Shown in pieces: positions 30,660-41,144 of a DNA stretch of 64,000 nucleotides; position 1 is the stretch's first letter; the number at the start of each line of letters is the position of its first letter. Source of the DNA: Cordylochernes scorpioides (Eukaryota > Arthropoda > Arachnida > Pseudoscorpiones > Chernetidae); NCBI GenBank assembly GCA_030710605.1, contig CP092863.1, forward strand, positions 111,597,530 through 111,661,529, read 5' to 3'. The notes beneath the pieces were generated by a model. That model had not been told where the DNA came from, searched no databases, and saw nothing but the letters and a program-made list of their open reading frames with translations. The translations under genes were made by a program, and so were the position numbers.

Positions 30660-32020
30660 ATGAAATGTGCAATTGGGCAAATTCTTTCGAAGAAAAAAAT
30701 CATTTCTTCCGTGAGAATAAGTCTCTCAATAAAAATCATTTTAAATCTACAGTCTTCAGATCATAATATGAATCTAAAATTTAAAGAACCTAAATAACTA
30801 AAAATCATCTCTTAAAGCCTATACCCTTTCATAAAATTTCCAGGAAATATCGGTTTACAAACGCTTCATTATTTCGAGATACAAATTCAAATCATAACTC
30901 AAGAATATCTGAAAACACACACGCTCTATCAGTTTTAAAGAGAAACAAACAAAAAAATACATTCTTCGTAACTAAACCCCTGATAAGAAATGAAGAAGCA
31001 AAAAAAAAAAGGATAAAAAGAACAATCACCAAGTAGCAAAACATCCATCGAGAGGAAAAAAAAAAGAGAGAGACGCCTAATTACATCACACCTTCAATAT
31101 GCACAAGAACGGCAATGATGATGATGATGATAAAATATAATGCAGACGATTCATCTCGAAGTAGATGACTGGTCCTAAAAATAAGCTTATCAATCAAGTC
31201 ATCCAATTAAAAGCACAAATCGTGGAATTACTTCGCAGCAGCAATAACAACAAGGAAAAAAAAGTATTCATCTCATATTGATCGTTTGGTCTTCGAAAAT
31301 TGGCGGGAAAAAGGAATGGGCAAAGCAGACGAACATTTTAGTTGTTCTTAGATTAGAAGAGGTGATTGCTCATGCTCCGTCGACGACATTGGTTATTGAG
31401 TGAGTGAAGGGGGTGAGTTCACCCCCCCATCATTAAGAAGGGACCTAGCCAATCTGCGCTAGATTGCCAATTTAGACTACACTAATAACCCTTTGGTGAC
31501 AACCCTTGCCTCTCCAATATGAGCTCGCACAATCCAATTACTCTTTCATCAGGGCACAAACCTCTAGGGTCGAGATGACCTACTTATGGACATGGGAAGA
31601 CAAACTCAATTGACCCCAATTGCCTTTCCAATTTCCCCTCCATTACCTTAGAAAGCCATATGGGAACAATACATAAAATGTCAGCAACGATAAAGACAAA
31701 AATGTGTTAATAAAGAAATCGATGAAAAAATTCGATTGTAGCTATAATATGCTGTTTTTTTTTTAATGACTCTTTCAAGATGAGTGTGTGTGAAAAACTC
31801 TTTGTATATTATGGAAGAACGTATAAGATGTTCATTATACATACACACATAACGCATTATTGATAATACATGTTTAAATGAATAATTTATAATTGATAAC
31901 ACGTTTGTCTTTTTTAATTATTTGAAAAGAGCATTTTGACATGATCTCTTACGTATAATTCGTATTTTTCAAAAGGTCATCTGACTTTTTGTAAATTAAT
32001 ACCATTCTTATGTAAGTTCG
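30660..32020. other. Gene-free stretch
   Basis: AT-rich with purine runs; a slightly GC-richer region at 31370-31680 shows no frame or repeat. Nothing recognised. Confidence 0.35.
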
Positions 32021-32139
32021 CATTGCACTTATAAACAAAACTTAAGGAAGAGGAAAGACTTTGATATCACCGGTCATCTAGTTTTTGAAGGTGATAGAGT
32101 CAAATTTGTTTATACTTAGTTATCTCGTGTGTCTTCAAT

Positions 32140-33853
32140 AAAGGTCACTGTAATATCTTTCAGAGTTATTGTCTGAATCCCGATATACATGCTGAAAGGT
32201 ACAACTTCCTTAAGTTTTGTCCATGAGTGTATCATGAAGAGTTATTGTCTGAATCCCGATATACATGCTAAAAGGTACAACAACCTTAAGTTTTGCCCAT
32301 GAGTGTATCTTTCAGAGTTATTGTCTGATTCCCGATATACATACTAAAAGGTACAACTTCCTTAAGTTTTGTCCATGAGTGTATCTTTCAGAGTTATTGT
32401 CTGAATCCCGATATACATGTTTAAAGGTACAACTTCCTTAAGTTCTGTTCATGAGTGTATCTTTCAGAGTTATTGTCTGAATCCCGATGTACATATTTAA
32501 AGGTACAACTTCCTTAAGTTTTGTCCATGAGTGTATCTTTCAGAGTTATCGTCTGAATCCCGATGTACATATTTAAAGGTACAACTTCCTTAAGTTTTGT
32601 CCATGAGTGTATCTTTCAGAGTTATTGTCTGAATCCCGATATACATGTTTAAAGGTGTAACTTCCTTAAGTTCTGTCCATGAATCCCGATATACATGCTA
32701 AAAGGTACAACAACCTTAAGTTTTGTCCATGAGTGTATCTTTCAGAGTTATTGTCTGATTCCCGATATACATACTAAAAGGTACAACTTCCTTAAGTTTT
32801 GTCCATGAGTGTATCTTTCAGAGTTATTGTCTGAATCCCGATATACATGTTTAAAGGTACAACTTCCTTAAGTTCTGTTCATGAGTGTATCTTTCAGAGT
32901 TATTGTCTGAATCCCGATGTACATATTTAAAGGTACAACTTCCTTAAGTTTTGTCCATGAGTGTATCTTTCAGAGTTATCGTCTGAATCCCGATGTACAT
33001 ATTTAAAGGTACAACTTCCTTAAGTTTTGTCCATGAGTGTATCTTTCAGAGTTATTGTCTGAATCCCGATATACATGTTTAAAGGTGTAACTTCCTTAAG
33101 TTCTGTCCATGAATACCGATATACATGCTAAGAGGTACAACTTCCTTAAATTCTGTCCATGAGTGTATCTTTCAGAGTTATTGTCTGAATCTCGATATAC
33201 ATGCTTAGGGTACAACTTCCTTAAGTTTTGTCCACGAGTGTATCTTTCAGAGTTATTGTCTCAATCCCGATATACCTGTTTAAAGGTACAACTTCCTTAA
33301 GTTTTGTCCATGAGTGTATCCATCAGAGTTATTGTCTAAATCCCGATATACATTTTTACAGGAACAACTTCCTTAAGTTTTGTCCATGAGTGTATCTTTC
33401 AAAGTTATTGTCTCGATCCCGATATACATGTTTAAAGGTACAACTTCCTTAAGTTCTGTCCATGAGTGTATCTTTCAGAGTTATTGTCTGAGAGAATCCC
33501 GATATACATATTTAAAGGTACAACTTCCTTAAGTTCTGTCAATGAGTGTATCTTTCAGAGTTATTGTCTGAATCCCGATATACATGTTTAAAGGTACAAT
33601 TTCCTTAAGTTCTGTCCATGAGTGTATCTTTCAGAGTTATTGTCTGAATCCCGATACACATATTTAAAGGTACAACTTCCTTAAGTTTTGTCCATGAGTT
33701 TATCTTTCAGATTTATTGTCTGAATCCCGATATACATACTAAAAGGTACAACTTCCTTAAGTTTTGTCCATGAGTGTATCTTTCAGAGTTATTGTCTCAA
33801 TCCCGATATACATGCTAAAAGGTACAACTTCCTTAAGTTTTGTCAATGAGTTT
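32140..33853. repeat. 76-bp satellite array, left part
   Basis: Unit: TTCAGAGTTATTGTCTGAAT, CCCGATATACATGCTAAAAG, GTACAACTTCCTTAAG, TTTTGTCCATGAGTGTATC. Variation is mostly point changes (TTTAAAGG for CTAAAAGG). Confidence 0.9.
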
Positions 33854-34059
33854 TGTCGCATACCTCGAGATATTTGCATAATATTGTTTTGTTTTATATA
33901 TTTTTACATGTTGTTTCTTATGAAAGGTTGATATATTTGCATGTCCGCGAGAAGCGCGATGTATATATATAGGTCAAGAGAATAATAAAGTTAGAGTTTC
34001 TATTGCTTTGGAGCTTCTCTTATTCTTTCTAACTCGTTCTTTTTAATTAGAACACTACA
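33854..34059 (+). repeat. 5' LTR of the kinase element
   Basis: 206 bp with TG...CA ends. A TATATATATA box near 33962-33972 and AATAAA at 33984-33989 mark likely promoter and polyadenylation sites, leaving a short R/U5 region. Confidence 0.88.
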
Positions 34060-34062
34060 ATT

Positions 34063-34217
34063 ATGGCGCAGCCGACAGGATCGTCGAATTCGACCATTAA
34101 AAGCCTCATCAGGGCGATGGCTGACCAGCAGCGCTTGATGAGGGACCAGCAACGCTTGATGATGAATATTCTTTTTAAAAATAAGAAAGAAGAATATTTC
34201 AGCGAAGAAGAAGAGGA

Positions 34218-34253
<36 letters not shown>

Positions 34254-34398
34254 GGATGAAGAGGAAGAAGAAGAAGAAGAAGAAGAAGAAGAAGAGGAGG
34301 AAGAGGAAGAGAGCCTTGAGTCTCTAGAAAGTATTGAGTCCGAAATAAGTCTTGAAAAGTCTGAAAAAAGTCAAAAGGCTCAAGTTGAAAAAAAATGA
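34063..34398 (+). pseudogene. N-terminal part of the kinase-element protein
   Basis: 111 codons from an ATG overlapping the primer-binding site. It begins MAQPTGSSNSTIKSLIRAM and has a predicted helical QQRLM repeat, then a ~40-residue Glu-rich run (about 46-86). The frame ends at 34396 just after an A8 run (34388-34395). The next frame (from 34352) continues with a second SLIR..QQRLMMDLLF copy of the same motif, so the break is a frameshift, not a natural end. The QQRLM segment might derive from a parental gag; that is a guess. Confidence 0.6.
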
Positions 34399-34696
34399 AA
34401 GCCTCATCAGGACGATGGCGAAGCAGCAACGCCTGATGATGGACTTGCTTTTCGAAAAGAAGAATGAAATGGTAGATGAAGAGGATTTCTATGAACCTGA
34501 TAATGGTGCGGAAGGAAAAGAAATGGTTGAATATGATGATTCAAAGGTGGAAGAAAAGATAGATGCAGAACAAGGTACTGATTCAAAGGTGGCAGAAGAA
34601 AAGCAAGATGCAGAACAAGGTACTGATTCAAAGGTGGAAGAAAAAATACTGATCCAAAAGATGTTAAGAATGAAAGTGAGCTTGAAAATAATTTGA
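34352..34696 (+). pseudogene. Middle part of the kinase-element protein (+1 frame)
   Basis: Meaningful from about 34396. It repeats the SLIR..QQRLMM motif, then an acidic region with two DAEQGTDSKV repeats. Sense is lost after an A6 run (34641-34646), where the main frame takes over one base back. Both breaks are in A homopolymers and compensate each other, so sequencing error or a polymorphic frameshift is plausible. Confidence 0.55.
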
Positions 34697-36825
34697 GTAC
34701 AGATTCTGGATTCGAAGTAGGTAAACCAGCATCTATAGGACATTTATATGACATGATTCCTAAGTGGACTAATCCCATGTTATTCGTTGGCAATGAAGAC
34801 GAACCTTCTGTTTCTCACCAGCATGTTTTCAAGCACGATCGTAGTATGATGTGGTGTAACCAGACTAGAGAAGCGCTAAAACGCTTGGATTTGAATGAGA
34901 TACATAGCCACGAAATCAATGGCGTAGACTTTTCCAAAGACGCAGCAAAAAAGGACTTTGCAATAATAAAGAACCCCGTCTATTTTGAGAGACTTCAACT
35001 TTTAAGAGATGTGGAAGTCGAAGGTTTGATCAACGGAGTTAAAATATCTAATCAAGACTTGTACCTGGGCGACTACCTAACTGTTCACGGTGACTTGATC
35101 GTAGCCAGATTGGTGATTGACGGTGAAGTCAACGGTGTTAACCTGGACGATGTCGTTCGAACCAAGGGTAGTCAGGCAATAACTGGACCCGTTAATTTCT
35201 CCGATTCCATAGGAGTTAGTGGAACGCTGCACGTCCATAATGTTTACACTGGCACTGTGAACCAAGTCAATCTGGAAGAACTTTTCTTCAACAAGCTGAC
35301 GTACTCCACCCGTCAGGTAGTACCAGGCCACAAGATAATCCACGGAACTGTAAGCCTCTCTCCGGGTGCAGATCTAGACACCTATGCTATAAACGAAGTG
35401 AGCCCTCGCTCCTTGTTTGAAGACACCTTGCCTCTAAACGAGCCTATAGTTATCTATGAAAATGTCACGTTTCTAGACGGCGTAAGCATCGATAACATCT
35501 GGCATGGCACCAATTATCATTTGTGGGAATTAAGTGACGATTTCATTCTATATAACGGAAGCCAAGAAATATATGGAGATATAGATTTGGTCAATGTGCT
35601 CAATGTAAAAGATTTTTGGATTGTTCGTGATTTGGGATCTAAATGTTTTTCAAATTTTATTGAAGATAGTGAAAAGAATAATTTGGATTTGCATGATATG
35701 AATTTATCTCATTTTGTCGTCTTTCATCCTGAATATGGAGGGAAATCTCTAAAGAAAGTATTGGAAAATGGAAAACTTTTGCCAGAACAATTATTGAGCA
35801 TTCTTTGTCAGATTTGTATTTTGATGAGTAATGCTGAGCAAAACATCGGGTTGGTTCACATTGATATAAGTCCCAGAAATACTCTGATACGACCGACTGC
35901 TCAAAAGGTTTTGAACTACGACATTGGAGAAGAGAATTATGAAATCCCAACCAACAACTGCATTGCCAAATTGAAAGATTTTGAAATATCTCGACTTGTA
36001 AAGAATGATAATCCTAATCCGAGTGCTTTTTACGAGAATGTTTCTCAGCTAATTTGGACCCATAATGAAATGCGAGAATTTAAATCTGCTTGTGAAATGC
36101 ATACTGAATTCATTGAGGAGACATCAACGCAGATTGCCGTTGAAGAAAGTCAAAAATCTCATTTAGAAACTGAAGACTTGGATGAGTTGGGAGTCCCATA
36201 TCTCTGGCTAGTTGTCTTGAAGAAAGCTCCTCAGGCCAGCAAGTACATCCAACCCTATGACTGTTCAAGACCTGCAGACGATGTCTCTAGGCCTGCAGAC
36301 GATGCCTCTAAACCTGCAGACGATGCCTATAAACCTGCAGACGATGCCCCAAAACCTGCAGAAGATGCCTCTAATCCTGCAGACGATGTCTCTAAGCCTG
36401 CAGACGATGCCTCTAAACCTGCAGACGATGCCTCTAAACCTGCAGACGATGCCTCTAAATCTGCAGACGATGCCTTTAAGCCTGCAGACGATACCTTTAA
36501 GCCTGCAGACGATACCCCTAAGCCTGCAGACGATACCTCTAAGCCTGCAGACGATACCTCAAAGCCTGCAGACGATACCTTTGGGCCTTCAGACGATACC
36601 TCTAGGCCTTCAGACGATACCTCTAAGTCTTCAGATCTTCAACGAAATAAAAAACCTTCAAAGGAGTCCCATCACAGGAGTGATGAGAGGTCATGGAGGG
36701 GGAGTCTGTCGCATACCTCGAGATATTTGCATAATATTGTTTTGTTTTATATATTTTTACATGTTGCTTCTTATGAAAGTTTGATATATTTGCATGTCCG
36801 CGAGAAGCGCGATGTATATATATAG
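34627..36825 (+). CDS. Haspin-like kinase C-lobe protein with NGV repeats, LTR-borne
   Basis: 710 residues counted from 34693 (TTG; the frame is open from 34627 and continues the two preceding pieces). Residues ~70-310 hold four or five ~42-residue repeats with NGV-x-(L/I) followed by Q-x-I-x-G, likely beta-rich. Residues ~340-500 resemble the haspin kinase C-lobe: YGGKSLKKVL (347-356), a helix with an AEQN segment, VHIDISPRN (388-396; catalytic Asp391 and Asn396 kept, HRD Arg replaced by Ile), LKDFEISRL (427-435; metal Asp429), then WLVVL near 505-512. No ATP-binding N-lobe or beta-3 lysine is apparent, so it may be a pseudokinase. Residues ~523-650 are KPADDAS-type heptads. The frame ends inside the 3' LTR. 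Substrate and role unknown. Confidence 0.6.
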   Translation, partial: FKGGRKNTDPKDVKNESELENNLSTDSGFEVGKPASIGHLYDMIPKWTNPMLFVGNEDEPSVSHQHVFKHDRSMMWCNQTREALKRLDLNEIHSHEINGVDFSKDAAKKDFAIIKNPVYFERLQLLRDVEVEGLINGVKISNQDLYLGDYLTVHGDLIVARLVIDGEVNGVNLDDVVRTKGSQAITGPVNFSDSIGVSGTLHVHNVYTGTVNQVNLEELFFNKLTYSTRQVVPGHKIIHGTVSLSPGADLDTYAINEVSPRSLFEDTLPLNEPIVIYENVTFLDGVSIDNIWHGTNYHLWELSDDFILYNGSQEIYGDIDLVNVLNVKDFWIVRDLGSKCFSNFIEDSEKNNLDLHDMNLSHFVVFHPEYGGKSLKKVLENGKLLPEQLLSILCQICILMSNAEQNIGLVHIDISPRNTLIRPTAQKVLNYDIGEENYEIPTNNCIAKLKDFEISRLVKNDNPNPSAFYENVSQLIWTHNEMREFKSACEMHTEFIEETSTQIAVEESQKSHLETEDLDELGVPYLWLVVLKKAPQASKYIQPYDCSRPADDVSRPADDASKPADDAYKPADDAPKPAEDASNPADDVSKPADDASKPADDASKPADDASKSADDAFKPADDTFKPADDTPKPADDTSKPADDTSKPADDTFGPSDDTSRPSDDTSKSSDLQRNKKPSKESHHRSDERSWRGSLSHTSRYLHNIVLFYIFLHVASYESLIYLHVREKRDVYI
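36262..36640 (+). repeat. 21-bp coding repeat (PADD heptads)
   Basis: About 18 in-frame units of CCTGCAGACGATGCCTCTAA encoding K-P-A-D-D-A/T-S. Codon-phase repeat variation keeps the frame. Confidence 0.85.
36695..36706 (+). promoter_or_regulatory. Polypurine tract of the kinase element
   Basis: GGAGGGGGAGTC directly precedes the 3' LTR. Confidence 0.7.
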
Positions 36826-36912
36826 GTCAAGAGAATAATAAAGTTAGAGTTTCTATTGCTTTGGAGCTTCTCTTATTCTTTCTAACTCGTTCTTTTTAAT
36901 TAGAACACTACA
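36707..36912 (+). repeat. 3' LTR of the kinase element
   Basis: 206 bp; differs from the 5' LTR at two positions (T/C and G/T around the CTTATGAAAG segment). Contains the stop codon of the protein at 36823-36825. Confidence 0.88.
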
Positions 36913-38278
36913 TCTTTCAGAGTTATTGTCTCAATACCGATATACATGCTAAAAGGTACAACTTCCTTAAGTCTTCTCCATGAGTGTATCTTTCAGAGTT
37001 ATTGTCTGAATCCCGATATACATGCTAAAAGGTACAGCTTCCTCAAGTCTTGTCGATGAGTTTATCTTTCAGAGTTATTGTCTGAATCCCGATATACATG
37101 CTAAAAGGTACAACTTCCTTAAGTCTTGTCTATGAGTGTATCTTTCAGAGTTATTGTCTGAATCCCGATATACATGCTAAAAGGTACAACTTCCTTAAGT
37201 CTTGTCCATGAGTTTATCTTTCAGATTTATTGTCTGAATTCCGATATACATGATAAAAGGTACAACTTCCTTAAGTTTTGTCCATGAGTGTATCTTTCAG
37301 AGTTATTGTCTCAATCCCGATATACATGCTAAAGGGTACAACTTCCTTAAGTTTTGTCCATGAGTGTATCTTTCAGATTTATTGTCTGAACCCCGATATA
37401 CATGCTAAAAGGTACAACTTCCTTAAGTCTTGTCCATGAGTGTATCTTTCAGAGTTATTGTCTGAATCCCGATATACATGCTAAAAGGTACAACTTCCTT
37501 AAGTCTTGTCCATGAGTGTATCTTTCAGATTTATTGTCTGAACCCCGATATACATGCTAAAAGGTACAACTTCCTTAAGTTTTGTCCATGAGTGTATCTT
37601 TCAGAGTTAATGTCTCAATCCCGATATACACGCTAAAAGGTACAACTTCCTTAAGTCTTGTCTATGAGTGTATCTTTCAGAGTTATTGTCTGAATCCCGA
37701 TATACATGCTAAAAGGTACAACTTCCTTAAGTCTTGTCCATGAGTGTATCTTTCAGATTTATTGTCTGAATTCCGATATACATGATAAAAGGTACAACTT
37801 CCTTAAGTTTTGTCCATGAGTGTATCTTTCAGAGTTAATGTCTCAATCCCGATATACACGCTAAAAGGTACAACTTCCTTAAGTCTTGTCTATGAGTGTA
37901 TCTTTCAGAGTTATTGTCTGAATCCCGATATACATGCTAAAAGGTACAACTTCCTTAAGTCTTGTCCATGAGTGTATCTTTCAGAGTTATTGTCTGAATC
38001 CCGATATACATGCTAAAAGGTACAACTTCCTTAAGTCTTGTCCATGAGTGTATCTTTCAGATTTATTGTCTGAACCCCGATATACATGCTAAAAGGTACA
38101 ACTTCCTTAAGTTTTGTCCATGAGTGTATCTTTGAGAGTTATTGTCTGAATCCCGATATACATGCTAAAAGGTACAACTTCCTTAAGTTTTGTCCCTGAG
38201 TGTATCTTTCAGAGTTATTGTCTGAATCCCGATATACATGCTAAAAGGTACAACTTCCTTAAGTTTTGTCCATGAGTG
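36913..38278. repeat. 76-bp satellite array, right part
   Basis: About 18 units. Here the TTAAGTCTTGTC variant is common, unlike the left part, and a several-unit block with GAACCCCG and TCTCAATCCCG variants recurs, indicating local higher-order repeats. Confidence 0.9.
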
Positions 38279-38544
38279 TATATAGAGAGACCATTGTAAA
38301 AAGTCTGATGTAAATACTTGTGATCTAAAGTTTACGTTTTATATAAATAAATGTCTAATGAAAGAAAATAGTTACTGTACGTATTTCGTGGTCCAAATGT
38401 CAATATATATAATTTTAAATATCAATATTCTATGTCATGATGTTTTTTCTATCTTTATTTGGGGATCAATAGACATTCTTCAAATTTCTCCCTCTATATA
38501 CAAATGAAAACACCTAAACGCAAATGTTTCTTTTCACAAATATA

Positions 38545-38875
38545 TCAAACTTCTACTGTACTTACTGCGATGAAAAATATATTGGAAGGGCTTGACTCAT
38601 CAGTGGTGAACTCTCCCAGAGGTTACGCCAATTTAATCTACCACACCTCTCTTTAGAGTTATAGTACCGTATTGGATCATTCTGCTTTGATATGGTACAC
38701 TGAAAAGTGGGATCTCAGAAATGGTATTCAAGTAAACTATGGACATAAGCTTTTAGGACAGTAGAATTACATATAAATATTTGTATCTAACAATGCTCTT
38801 CCACAAACAACAATCATAAGGCCAGTTAGGCAGAAATTAATACAAAGCAATAACATGCCATATATATATATATAT
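38545..38875 (+). repeat. PAL retroposon, forward copy
   Basis: TTCTACTGTACTTACTGCGATG, GGCTTGACTCATCAGTGGTG, then CATTCTGCTTTGATATG and AACTATGGACATAAGCTT. Complements the reverse copies at 61760-62462, giving the left half of the element. Confidence 0.55.
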
Positions 38876-38959
38876 TAATAATAATAATGTTTTCTACTTG
38901 AAAGATTATAACGTTAATATCATTGAATATAGAAATTTTTCAGAAAGGGGAATTTGATC

Positions 38960-39135
38960 TATAAAAATAAATGTCGCCTCTCCCCGGAAAAATAGACGCT
39001 AAAGTGACCCGTCAAAATAGATTCTGGTGTTGTAGCTTTGTCACCGACCTGAGTCCGCTAGTTTGTGAAGATGGTCAATATATGGTGCTAAGTTTTAGCG
39101 TCTATTTTGACGGGAGAGTCGACCTTTATTTGTAT
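38960..39135. mobile_element. Small inverted-repeat element F4
   Basis: Ends AATAAATGTCGCCTCTCCCC..AAAATAGACGCTAAA and, inverted, TTTAGCGTCTATTTTGACGGGAGAG..TTTATTT, about 40 bp each. Half copy at 57878-58015. No coding capacity. Confidence 0.5.
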
Positions 39136-39234
39136 AGTAATTTATTGTGTTTCTTTTAATCGATTTTCGATATTTATATGTATTTTTTTATTTTAGCTTA
39201 TTTAAGAATTTCTCTCTCTCTCTGTTTCGTTATC

Positions 39235-39450
39235 TCTCTTGAGAGAAAGAGATTGAGATTGAAATTACTTTTTTCAATGTCCATATAAGATTATATAAGG
39301 TTAAATACAGAATAAATATAAATATGAATAAATAAGATTATATATTGATAAATATATGAATAAATAGATATAAATAGATAAAATAATTGATAAATATACA
39401 TAAATATAAATATATATATACAAGTCGTCATTGGTGGCGCCCACCGCTTA
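39235..39450 (-). repeat. R3 retroposon 3' end
   Basis: (GA)n tail, AAGATTATATAAGG, GATAAATATATG and GGTGGCGCCCACC blocks as at 15256-15440 and 63225-63520. Confidence 0.5.
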
Positions 39451-39864
39451 TTTAAGAATTTCTCTGTTTCGTTATCTCTCTTGACATTACATAAGATATA
39501 AATAGAAAAGACACAAAGTGAAATTCACATAAACTACAGGTAGGAACATCAGAATTAGGGTACTTGTTGTGAAAAAGATAATTAATAGACCAAAACCTAA
39601 AGTTAAAAAAAAAAAAGATTGTCTGATATAACGCATTACTTACTACTATTTTGTTACCATTTTAAATTCCATTGAAAATAAAAACGTATAAAAGAATAAC
39701 ATTATTTAATTGACTAGTACACATTATGTTTATAAATTATTATTATATTATATATATAATATTATAAAATATTAGAAATCCCTAAATAATTTCGTCCAAA
39801 TTTTTATAATACTCAATTTGTTACAAATCACGGAAATTTCAAAAGTTTTTAAAATAGAATAAAG

Positions 39865-40017
39865 GCAGTGGAGGATTCAAGTTGCTTTTGTGGTATTGAA
39901 GAACAAACCTCAAGACATCTACTGATCGATTGCCCAGCATTTCAAGATTATAGAATGAAGAATGAACTAGTGTTTGTGAACTTAACGATTTTATTTCCGA
40001 TAAAAAATCATATTTAA
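39865..40017 (+). pseudogene. LINE reverse-transcriptase C-terminus (L1h), truncated
   Basis: 51 codons including EDSSCFCG, SRHLLIDCPAF and a stop. The Cys-X-Cys..His..Cys spacing matches C-terminal zinc motifs of LINE ORF2. The homologous copy at 45766-45911 has a longer tail, so this one stops early. The 3' region runs to about 40200 and contains the family hairpin (40133-40161). Confidence 0.6.
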
Positions 40018-40132
40018 AGTTCAATTCATTTTGTAAATACATTCTAAACTTTCTACAAAATCTGGATCTCTAATGTTTTCATGCGTTGAATAATGTAAAT
40101 AACTTATGTAAATAAACTTTTCTCCTTGTTTG

Positions 40133-40161
40133 GCGCAAGTATCCCTTGCGGGATATAGCGC
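40133..40161 (+). other. LINE 3'-terminal hairpin
   Basis: GCGC..GCGC closes a stem with ATCCC..GGGAT. Homologous hairpins: 976-1005, 45510-45539, 50236-50267, 51525-51555. Base changes on one side are matched on the other (GACGC/GCGTC at 51525). Such hairpins serve as reverse-transcriptase recognition sites in some LINE clades. Confidence 0.5.
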
Positions 40162-40229
40162 TTTGGAAATAAAATAATTGTAAATTGTCGATAAGATTTC
40201 CAATAATTATTTTTGGCAATGTTTAAGTC

Positions 40230-40610
40230 AAATATTATCTCTACAGAGCTTGCTGCAATGGTAAAAGTAACTGAATGAGAGGGCTTGGTCTCATCAGTGG
40301 TGAACCCTCTCAGCGGTTTCGCCAAATTAATCTCCAGACCGCTCTACTATTGTATTGGATTGGTTTTCTTATATACCCTGTATTTACTATGGAAGACAGC
40401 TTAGAGATGTTTAGGGAAACTATGAACATAAGCCTTTAGATATGTAGAGGTACATACAATATGTTGTTAGCGTCCATCATGTCGACCTTTGGTGACACTA
40501 TGGACAAATATTCTCCAATTTGACCTGTTAGTGACCATCATACACAGCTCATCTAGTGACCTTCTGGTAGCTTTCTTGATCCCTTTTAGCCAACTTATTA
40601 TAGGTCTTTA
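40230..40610 (+). repeat. PAL retroposon, longest forward copy
   Basis: TCTCTACAGAGCTTGC, GGCTTGGTCTCATCAGTGG, CAGCGGTTTCGCC, AACTATGAACATAAGCC and CAGCTCATCTAGTGACCTTC blocks in order. Confidence 0.5.
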
Positions 40611-40619
40611 TCTCTTTCT

Positions 40620-41140
40620 TCTTATATTAAACAGAAGTTGAAATTCCTGGTACAAGAGGTTTTAGAAAAGGAAATTTTTCAAATGATCGGTATAATCAAG
40701 AATGGCCGAACGTATTGCTGAATAGAAACAAAGAGGTGAATAGCCAAACAGAATGGAAAGACTTTTGCTACTGTTCATAAGACCTGATATCAGTAGAAAA
40801 CTAGAAGAAAAGAAGTAAGATTTATCTACAAGTGAGAAACTACTCAAAAAGGTCTACACCAAACTGATTTTGAACTTAGGAACTGATTGTTTTCAGAGAT
40901 AATAAGTTTAGAGCTGACGTATGGAGAGAGAGTGCGGGGGTAGACGAGATAAGCACGAGAGGATTTCTCTCACGAAAAAAAGAAAAAAAATCGAAAATTT
41001 CGAATCTCGGCAAGCCGCCCTAATCTGTCAGGCTTTACCCCGGCTCACCACACCCTAGGTGCGTGCGGTGACTCAGGGGGCACGTGCTGATGTCATGCAC
41101 GGTGTACACCTGGAACGGTTGGCAGTGCTCTTGGCAAGGA
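40620..41140. other. Gene-free stretch
   Basis: A GC-richer segment at 41010-41140 leads into the array; no frame recognised. Confidence 0.3.
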
Positions 41141-41144
41141 TGGT

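Larger units (their letters stand above)
33854..36912 (+). mobile_element. LTR element carrying a haspin-like kinase frame
   Basis: LTRs 33854-34059 and 36707-36912 are 206 bp each, TGTCGC...ACTACA, differing at two positions. A TGGCGCAGCCGACAGG primer-site-like sequence starts at 34064 and a GGAGGGGGAGTC polypurine tract ends at 36706. The 2.65-kb interior encodes no protease, RT or integrase. It encodes one acidic/repeat/kinase-like protein in three frames joined across two A-runs. I infer a non-autonomous element that took up a cellular gene and is copied by another element's enzymes. It sits within the 76-bp satellite; I see no 4-6 bp target duplication. Confidence 0.85.
32026..38278 (+). 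mobile_element. TIR76 element, copy 3 (large, interrupted)
   Basis: Left end CACTTATAAACAAAACTTAAGG, unique segment with TTATCTCGTGTGTCTTC, then 76-bp units to CCATGAGTG at 38278 with TA after it. The array is split by the LTR element at 33854-36912: about 21 units before it and about 18 after. A block of several units (about 32280-32640) is repeated at 32700-33060, showing recent unequal exchange. Confidence 0.65.

Noticed and set aside
34199-34793. Minus-strand leucine-rich frames opposite the acidic tract
   Set aside because: Reverse reading of GAA/GAG repeats gives artificial leucine and phenylalanine runs.
36257-36784. 175-codon plus-strand frame of LQTMPL repeats
   Set aside because: Alternative-frame shadow of the PADD-encoding repeat inside the kinase element.
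32140-38280. CRISPR array
   Set aside because: The 76-bp units are contiguous tandem repeats without unique spacers, in a eukaryotic transposon context.
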